NCBI RefSeq assembly: GCF_033095805.1
Contig: NZ_CP109901.1
Span: forward strand, 1,984,001 to 2,048,000
Reading direction: 5' to 3'
DNA: 64,000 nucleotides
Source: Serratia sp. UGAL515B_01
Lineage (GTDB): Bacteria; Pseudomonadota; Gammaproteobacteria; Enterobacterales; Enterobacteriaceae
Shown: one piece after another, positions 58,656-64,000 of the stretch
Numbering within the stretch: position 1 is the stretch's first letter
How the letters are laid out: each line of letters starts with the position of its first letter
Notes under the pieces: model-generated
Databases searched by the model: none
What the model was told of the DNA's origin: nothing
What the model saw: the letters and a program-made list of their open reading frames with translations, nothing else
Position numbers and translations under genes: made by a program

Positions 58656-59447
58656 CTAAAACGGGTAGTCGTGATAACCCATCTGCTCCGAGATCAGACG
58701 TGCAGCAGTATGCAACTGCGCGACGTATCCTTCTTTAGCTTCTTCAGAGAAACGGATTGTTGGGAAGGAAATACTTAAACCAGCAATGACGACACCAAAG
58801 CGGTCAAACACAGGCACGCCAATACAGCGTAATCCCTCTTCTTGTTCTTCGATATCTTCACCAAATCCTTGTTCACGTACTTTATCTAAGACTGGCATTA
58901 ACTCAGCAGCACTGGTGAATGTATGCGGCGTGCTGCGCGTAAATTCGACATGAGAAAGGATTTCATTAACTTCGTCACGATCACGCCACGCCAATAGCAC
59001 TTTACCGATAGCAGTACTGTGCAATGGGTTACGCCGTCCGATGCGCGAATACATACGCAAATTGTACATTGAATCGATTTTGTGGATATAGACGATACTA
59101 TCTTCGTCTAGTGCCCCTAGGTGAATTGTCTCGCGCGTCTGATTTGATAGTTCACGCATCTGAATATCAGCACTACGAATCAAATCCACGTTTTGCAGTG
59201 ACTTAGCTCCAAGCTCAAACAGCTTTAGAGTGAGAGAATATTTTTCCGATTCTCCTTCCTGAGAGACATATCCAAGAGACTTCATCGTTTGGAGAAAGCG
59301 ATATACTGTACTTTTAGACATCATAACTCGTTGGGAAAGCTCGGTAATGCCGATCTCACGTTCATCGCCCAGTGCCTGCAGAATGCCAAACACTTTCAAT
59401 ACGGATGAAACCGAGTCCGGTTGCTTGTCTAGATCTGCGTTAGCCAT
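58656..59447 (-). CDS. kdgR: IclR-family repressor KdgR
   Basis: Transcriptional repressor of pectin and hexuronate catabolism that releases DNA on binding 2-keto-3-deoxygluconate. The 263 residues equal E. coli KdgR. The N-terminal winged HTH (GITELSQRVMMSKSTVYRFL, GYVSQEGESEKYSLT) and the C-terminal effector domain (ETIHLGALDEDSIVYIHKID, RIGRRNPLHSTAIGKVLLAW, GLRCIGVPVFDRFGVVIAGL) are nearly identical to E. coli. The start at 59447 (MANADLDKQPD) matches the family; six upstream codons are open but unsupported. Confidence 0.95.
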   Translation of the reverse strand: MANADLDKQPDSVSSVLKVFGILQALGDEREIGITELSQRVMMSKSTVYRFLQTMKSLGYVSQEGESEKYSLTLKLFELGAKSLQNVDLIRSADIQMRELSNQTRETIHLGALDEDSIVYIHKIDSMYNLRMYSRIGRRNPLHSTAIGKVLLAWRDRDEVNEILSHVEFTRSTPHTFTSAAELMPVLDKVREQGFGEDIEEQEEGLRCIGVPVFDRFGVVIAGLSISFPTIRFSEEAKEGYVAQLHTAARLISEQMGYHDYPF

Positions 59448-59800
59448 GGTAACTACCTTACTCAACTATACCCTCCAGTTTTCAATTTACAGAAATGGAG
59501 TCTTCGGCCTACAAAACCACATAACTCATTGAGTTAACCCACTCCCTGGACTCGCTTCGTTATCAACCGCCTGTATACTGAAATCTATTAGGTATATTTT
59601 TGTTTTAGGAAATTTGAACAATGGTTTCAGTATAATCGGAACGTTTCATTTCGTGCAATGGAAGTTACGTAATAATTGCTCTTTATGAATTAACTAACTC
59701 CATGCAACCTACCTTTTCATGCTGGGCTCATAAACTGCAGATGCATTCAGCAACAAATATGATTAGCATGTTAATATTCCCTTTAATAAATACCTCCACT
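59448..59800. other. Divergent control region between kdgR and the yebQ remnant
   Basis: 353 A+T-rich bases. A KdgR-like operator and a consensus TATAAT lie at 59615-59636 in the yebQ direction. The kdgR promoter itself is not evident by eye. No gene. Confidence 0.5.
59615..59636 (+). promoter_or_regulatory. Candidate KdgR operator next to a consensus -10
   Basis: TGAACAATGGTTTCA (59615-59629) matches 11 of 14 fixed positions of the KdgR consensus TGAAACANTGTTTCA. TATAAT begins two bases later (59631-59636). Binding would block a plus-strand promoter that now leads only to the yebQ pseudogene. Confidence 0.45.
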
Positions 59801-60602
59801 ATGACACACCCTTGTTCCGACGGTTTACCTCTCCCGCAACGTTATGGGGCAATCCTTGCTATCGCACTGGGAATTGCCGTTTCAGTGCTTGATGGAGCTA
59901 TTGCCAACAATTGCTCACGACCTGTAAGCAAGCCCGGCAAGTTCGATTTGGATTGTTAACGCCTACCAGTTAGCTGTCACAATTTCATTACTTTCTTTGG
60001 CCTTGTTGGCTATCGTCGGATTTATCTGGCCGGGTTAGTAATTTTCGCCTTATCTATGGGTACTTCAATTTGCTCCTTTACCGCCCAAATGTTGGCAATG
60101 GTATCGCTGCCATTTTTCTTACAAAGTGCATTGGGTCGTGACGAAGTGGCAACAGGTCTACTGTTAACTGCCTGGCCACTGGCGATCATCATAGTGGCAC
60201 CGATTGCAGGCCGATTGGTGGAGCATATTCACGCTGGGCTACTTGGAGGAATTGGTCTGACGACCTTCGCACTCGGTCTGTTTTTGTTGGTGCTACTGCC
60301 TGATGACCCAACAAATCTGGATATCATTTGGCGTATGATCGTTTGCGGAGTTGGGTTCGGGTTATTCAAATCGCCCAATAACCACACTATTATCTCTGCC
60401 GCACCTCGCCACCGCAGCGGGGGGAACGAGTGGCATGCTTGGAACAGCACGCCTGTTAGGGCAAACTTCTGGTGCAGCCTTGGTATTTAACCTGTTTCCC
60501 ACAAGCGGTACACATGCATCGCTGGTGCTGGCGGGAGTTTTTGCCTGTGCTGCCGCAGTGGTGAGTTATTTTCGTGTTACACAAGCGCGTACAGCAGACT
60601 AG
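59801..60602 (+). pseudogene. yebQ: Remnant of MFS transporter gene yebQ
   Basis: The locus kdgR-yebQ-htpX-prc-proQ is as in E. coli, and the fragments align in order with YebQ, a 14-helix MFS exporter of about 457 residues. From ATG 59801, SDGLPLPQRYGAILAIALGI runs to LDGAIAN, then the frame shifts. SSIWIVNAYQLAVTISLLS follows in another frame, then GYRRIYLAGLVIFALS after a further shift with loss of the DMF-type residues. About 185 residues are missing before GTSICSFTAQMLAMVSLPFF. That frame runs well to SPNNHTIISAAPRHRSGG, where a shift at a G-run leads to SGMLGTARLLGQTSGAALV in the last frame, ending at 60602. At least three frameshifts and one large in-frame-like deletion make it dead. 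Confidence 0.9.
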
Positions 60603-60682
60603 CAATAAATAATGAGTTCGATACATAAACTGCACCTTAATCAGTCAACCCTCAACTTTTGGGGTACAGTTTAAACCGTCAA

Positions 60683-61561
60683 CTACTTCAAGTACTGTCC
60701 AGAACGCAACGCTTCTATACGCTTATCAAGCGGTGGATGTGACATAAACAGTTCGCTAAAGGACTTGGATTTCCCATTAATGCAAAACGCCATCATGCTA
60801 CCTGTTTCCTGCGGTTCGTAACTAGTTTTCAAGCGTTGCAGGGCGGCAATCATCTTCTCACGTCCAACCAGTTTCGCTGAACCCGCATCTGCATGAAATT
60901 CGCGATGGCGTGAAAACCACATGGTGATAATACTGGCCAGAATACCAAACACCAGTTCTAGAACCATCGACACGCCGAAATAGATCATCGGATTGCCATT
61001 GCCTTCACCTTCCCCATCGCGGTTCCCTAAGATACCCGCAGCCACCTGCGCAATGAGACGCGAAATAAAGATCACAAAGGTATTCACTACTCCTTGGATC
61101 AACGTCATAGTGACCATATCACCATTAGCTATATGACTGATTTCATGTGCAATAACGGCTTCAGCCTCATCGCGACTCATGCTTTGTAGCAAACCGGTGC
61201 TCACGGCGACCAGTGAAGCATTGCGGCGAGCTCCGGTTGCAAAGGCGTTAATATCAGGAGCATGATAGATAGCAACCTGCGGCATAGCAATGCCAGCCTG
61301 CTGCGACTGATTACGTACCGTTTGCAACAGCCAGTTTTCAGTTTCGTTACGGGGTTGTTCAATGACTTCGCCTCCCACCGAGCGCAACGCCATCCATTTG
61401 GACATCAGCAACGAGACGAACGCACCGCCAAAACCGAACAGGCCAGCCATAATCATCAGGCCCTGCACGCTACTGGATTGGATACCTGTCAGGCTGAGTA
61501 CCAGCCCAAAAACCAACATCACCGCCAGGTTGGTAATCAGGAACAGACCTATACGCATCAT
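60683..61561 (-). CDS. htpX: Membrane zinc metalloprotease HtpX
   Basis: M48-family protease of the inner membrane that helps degrade damaged membrane proteins alongside FtsH. The 292 residues have two N-terminal helices, the zinc motif [18 protein letters not shown], two further helices ([36 protein letters not shown]) and the third-ligand region [16 protein letters not shown]. It ends [16 protein letters not shown] ([19 protein letters not shown]). Tandem ATGs (61561, 61558) are equivalent. E. coli htpX is under CpxR and heat-shock control; I did not identify those sites. Confidence 0.95.
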   Translation of the reverse strand: MMRIGLFLITNLAVMLVFGLVLSLTGIQSSSVQGLMIMAGLFGFGGAFVSLLMSKWMALRSVGGEVIEQPRNETENWLLQTVRNQSQQAGIAMPQVAIYHAPDINAFATGARRNASLVAVSTGLLQSMSRDEAEAVIAHEISHIANGDMVTMTLIQGVVNTFVIFISRLIAQVAAGILGNRDGEGEGNGNPMIYFGVSMVLELVFGILASIITMWFSRHREFHADAGSAKLVGREKMIAALQRLKTSYEPQETGSMMAFCINGKSKSFSELFMSHPPLDKRIEALRSGQYLK

Positions 61562-61780
61562 AAAATATTTACTTCCTCATTAATGTTAATAAAGAGCCGC
61601 TTGATATACGCAGATCGTATGGGTAGTTGTCACAATTTCAAGCATTGCATGCTATTAACCCACTAAAAATACGAAACTTTACAAAATCAACAACGAGCCG
61701 TAGCTTTACAAATTGTAATTGATCGTTGCGTAAAAGAGCGAGATTTTACAAAGATTATTTCTAGTGGATATTCAAGCATT

Positions 61781-61807
61781 AAAAAAGCGCACCCTAAGGC
61801 GCGCCTT
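61781..61807 (-). terminator. Terminator of prc
   Basis: On the minus strand GCGCGCC and GGTGCGC (one G-T pair) flank a TTAG loop and are followed by six T. It lies 20 bases past the prc stop. Confidence 0.8.
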
Positions 61808-61826
61808 GTTTTATCAAAATCCCGCG

Positions 61827-63875
61827 TTATTTAACCGCAGACGTTTGTTGCGATGGTTGCTGCTTCTCAATGTTAGCAAGATCCAGTGCGATTTTGACTG
61901 TCTCGTCAAGATACGGATCTGGTTCTTTGTAATCCTTTGGAACATCATCAAGAGATTTCAGAGGCTTTTTCCCTTCGCGCTGCAAGCGTTCATTGATACG
62001 TTTCAGACGCGTCGCATCATCATCATGGTTCTCTTTCTCTCGTATCGCCAAATTGAGAGAAACGATATTACGTTTTTCCTTCAGTTCTTTATAGTGCGCA
62101 ATATTTTGAACGATATATTGAAACTCCGGATCTATAGCAATGCGTTGCTCATGTGCCTTCAGCAACTCCGCTTCAAACGGCTTTAAATTACCCGTTTTGG
62201 TATAGGCAGCCGCATTGACACTATCCCAAGGCATTGCGTTATCTTCAAAGCTTTCTCCCGTTTCCTCCGGATCGATACTGCTTGGCATCAGAATATCGGG
62301 AGTGACCCCCTTACGTTGGGTACTGCCTCCATCAACACGGTAAAACTTCTGGATGGTGTACTGTACAGAGCCCAAAGCAGGCCATTCAGGGCGCAGCATT
62401 TGATCGTAAATACGGTTTAGCGAGCGATATTGCTGCACGGTACCTTTGCCGAAGGTCGGCTCACCTACGATCAACGCACGGCCATAATCCTGCATTGCCG
62501 CAGCGAAAATCTCAGACGCAGAAGCACTCAGACGGTCGACCAGAACCACTAGCGGACCTTTGTAATAAACAACGCCATCGGTATCAGCATCTTCACGGAT
62601 CTTGCCGTTGTTATCACGCACCTGTACAACAGGACCACTTGGAATAAACAGACCAGAAAGTGATACTGCTTCGGTCAGCGCACCGCCACCATTAGCGCGC
62701 AGGTCAATAATCAGGCCGTCTACATTTTGCTTGGCCATCTTTTGTAGCTGGACTTTAACATCATCGGTCAAGCCAACATAGAAACCAGGAATATCGAGCA
62801 CCGCAACCTTCTGATTACCAATGGTCTTGATGGTCATTTTCACCGCACGATCTTCAAGGCGGATACGTTCACGCGTCAGCGTAACGATACGGGTTTTCGT
62901 GCCCTTGCCCACAGGCAGGATCTCCAGACGAACCTTACTACCTTTGGGCCCTTTTATAAGCGATACGACATCGTCCAGACGCCAGCCAATCACATCAACC
63001 ATTGGTTTGCCCGCCTGGGCAACACCAACAATACGGTCACCGACAGAGATAGCCTTACTCTTGGTTGCGGGGCCACCCGGAACCAACGAGTTTATTACCG
63101 TATAGTCATCTTCCATTTGCAATACCGCACCGATCCCTTCAAGAGAGAGACTCATTTCAGTATTGAACTGTTCGGTATTTCGCGGTGACAGGTAATTGGT
63201 GTGTGGGTCTATCTCATGCGCAAAAGCGGTCATGATCAGAGAGAAAACGTCTTCACTGTTGGTTTGCGCAAGGCGCTTGATGGCTGATTGATAACGTTTA
63301 GTCAGCGTTTCACGAATTTCTTTATCCGTTTTGCCGGTCAGCTTGAGGTTCAGCTGATCATATTTGACCTTGGCATTCCAAAGCTGATCCAGCTCAGCCT
63401 TATCTTTAACCCACGGGGCTTTACTGCGGTCCAAGTCAATGGTGTCAGTACCGGTAAAATCCATCGGTTTTTCCAGTAATGACAATGCATATTGATAACG
63501 CTCAAAACGGCGCTTCTGTGCCAAGTTGAACAATGCATAAGGAGTATCAAGCTTACCGGATTTCAGTTCTTCACCTAACGTATGCCGTCTATCGGCAAAT
63601 TGGGCAACGTCTGAGGCCAATAATACGTTATGGCTATAGTCCAGCATATTCAGGTAACGATCAAAAATTTTGCCTGAAAAATCAGCATCCAGGTTAAACT
63701 GACGGTAATGAGAACGCGTGAAACGCGAAGTTACACGCTCACTTACGGTTGTATGCTGCGGTTCCTGTGAAAGCTGGGGCAATTGATCGATACGGATGTT
63801 GGCTGTATCTACACCATAACTGACTCCCGCCCACAGCAGTATTGCAACTGCCGTTAATCTAATAAATTTGTTCAT
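61827..63875 (-). CDS. prc: Tail-specific carboxy-terminal protease Prc (Tsp)
   Basis: Periplasmic S41 protease that trims or degrades proteins with non-polar C-termini, including FtsI processing and, with NlpI, MepS turnover. The 682 residues equal E. coli Prc. A signal peptide (MNKFIRLTAVAILLWAGVSYG) is followed by the N-terminal helical region, a PDZ domain (LSLEGIGAVLQMEDDYTVIN, VSLIKGPKGSKVRLEI) and the catalytic core. The Ser is in RLSASASEIFAAAMQDYGRA and the Lys in GEPTFGKGTVQQYR. The start at 63875 is set by the signal peptide; the frame is open to 63923. It lies 19 bases after proQ and is probably cotranscribed. Confidence 0.96.
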   Translation of the reverse strand: MNKFIRLTAVAILLWAGVSYGVDTANIRIDQLPQLSQEPQHTTVSERVTSRFTRSHYRQFNLDADFSGKIFDRYLNMLDYSHNVLLASDVAQFADRRHTLGEELKSGKLDTPYALFNLAQKRRFERYQYALSLLEKPMDFTGTDTIDLDRSKAPWVKDKAELDQLWNAKVKYDQLNLKLTGKTDKEIRETLTKRYQSAIKRLAQTNSEDVFSLIMTAFAHEIDPHTNYLSPRNTEQFNTEMSLSLEGIGAVLQMEDDYTVINSLVPGGPATKSKAISVGDRIVGVAQAGKPMVDVIGWRLDDVVSLIKGPKGSKVRLEILPVGKGTKTRIVTLTRERIRLEDRAVKMTIKTIGNQKVAVLDIPGFYVGLTDDVKVQLQKMAKQNVDGLIIDLRANGGGALTEAVSLSGLFIPSGPVVQVRDNNGKIREDADTDGVVYYKGPLVVLVDRLSASASEIFAAAMQDYGRALIVGEPTFGKGTVQQYRSLNRIYDQMLRPEWPALGSVQYTIQKFYRVDGGSTQRKGVTPDILMPSSIDPEETGESFEDNAMPWDSVNAAAYTKTGNLKPFEAELLKAHEQRIAIDPEFQYIVQNIAHYKELKEKRNIVSLNLAIREKENHDDDATRLKRINERLQREGKKPLKSLDDVPKDYKEPDPYLDETVKIALDLANIEKQQPSQQTSAVK

Positions 63876-63894
63876 GCCTTGGTTGGCCTCCGTA

Positions 63895-64000
63895 TCAGAA
63901 CTGCAAGTGTTCTGCGCGCACAATCATCGCCAGACCGGAAGAAAGCTGTACACGTACGCCATCTTTAGCGATTTCGAGTACGGTTGCATCCATTGCACTC
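63895..64000 (-). CDS. proQ: RNA chaperone ProQ, 3' end only
   Basis: The last 34 codons of ProQ enter the window from the right edge: [19 protein letters not shown], then [15 protein letters not shown] and the stop. This matches the C-terminal Tudor-like domain of E. coli ProQ almost residue for residue, and proQ-prc adjacency is conserved. ProQ binds many small RNAs and mRNA 3' ends. The FinO-like RNA-binding domain lies outside the window. Confidence 0.93.

Overview
The window is chromosomal DNA from an enterobacterium of the Yersiniaceae type, close to Serratia or Yersinia; I cannot settle the genus. The gene order follows two stretches of the E. coli chromosome (aroH to thrS, then yniA to proQ). 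Added to this are modules typical of Yersinia and Serratia: hemPRSTUV haem uptake, arnBCADTEF lipid A modification and the yfeABCD iron/manganese transporter. Apart from the adhesin, protein lengths, start codons and control sites match their enterobacterial families closely.

Layout. 1-14.5 kb is accessory adhesin DNA. A 5'-cut, repeat-less inverse autotransporter (intimin/invasin type) is followed by an AT-rich gap and a 4231-residue paralogue. That paralogue carries 22 exact-length tandem 306-bp immunoglobulin-like units, five 315-bp units of a second type, one more 306-bp unit, several diverged Ig-like domains and a possible lectin-like tip. 15.3-23.2 kb holds aroH, a short glutathione peroxidase and the Fur-controlled haem operon. 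23.2-26.4 kb holds selO, lplA and nlpC. 26.5-34 kb is the arn operon (minus strand) with a good PhoP-type promoter. 34.3-36.7 kb is btuCED. 37-44.3 kb is the translation cluster thrS-infC-rpmI-rplT-pheM-pheS-pheT-ihfA (minus strand), with its AUU start, leader peptide, attenuator and thrS operator preserved. 44.6-48.6 kb holds a MATE exporter, marC, a PHP-domain protein and emtA. 49-52.6 kb is yfeABCD with a Fur box over its promoter. 52.6-58.5 kb holds a decayed acetyltransferase gene, yniA, yniB, hxpB (yniC), ydjM with a LexA box, and tcyP. 58.6-64 kb holds kdgR, a wrecked yebQ, htpX, prc and the 3' end of proQ.

Themes. Iron and metal supply is prominent: hem and yfe each have a clear Fur site, and HemR is a TonB-dependent receptor. 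Envelope adaptation is the second theme: arn, nlpC, emtA, prc, htpX and the adhesins. The most unusual object is the giant adhesin, whose array looks actively expanding and homogenising. I see no CRISPR array, prophage, intact insertion sequence, tRNA or rRNA gene. Small repeats present are one full ERIC element inside the pheS leader, one probable ERIC remnant, and two further inverted-repeat elements flanking hxpB/ydjM.
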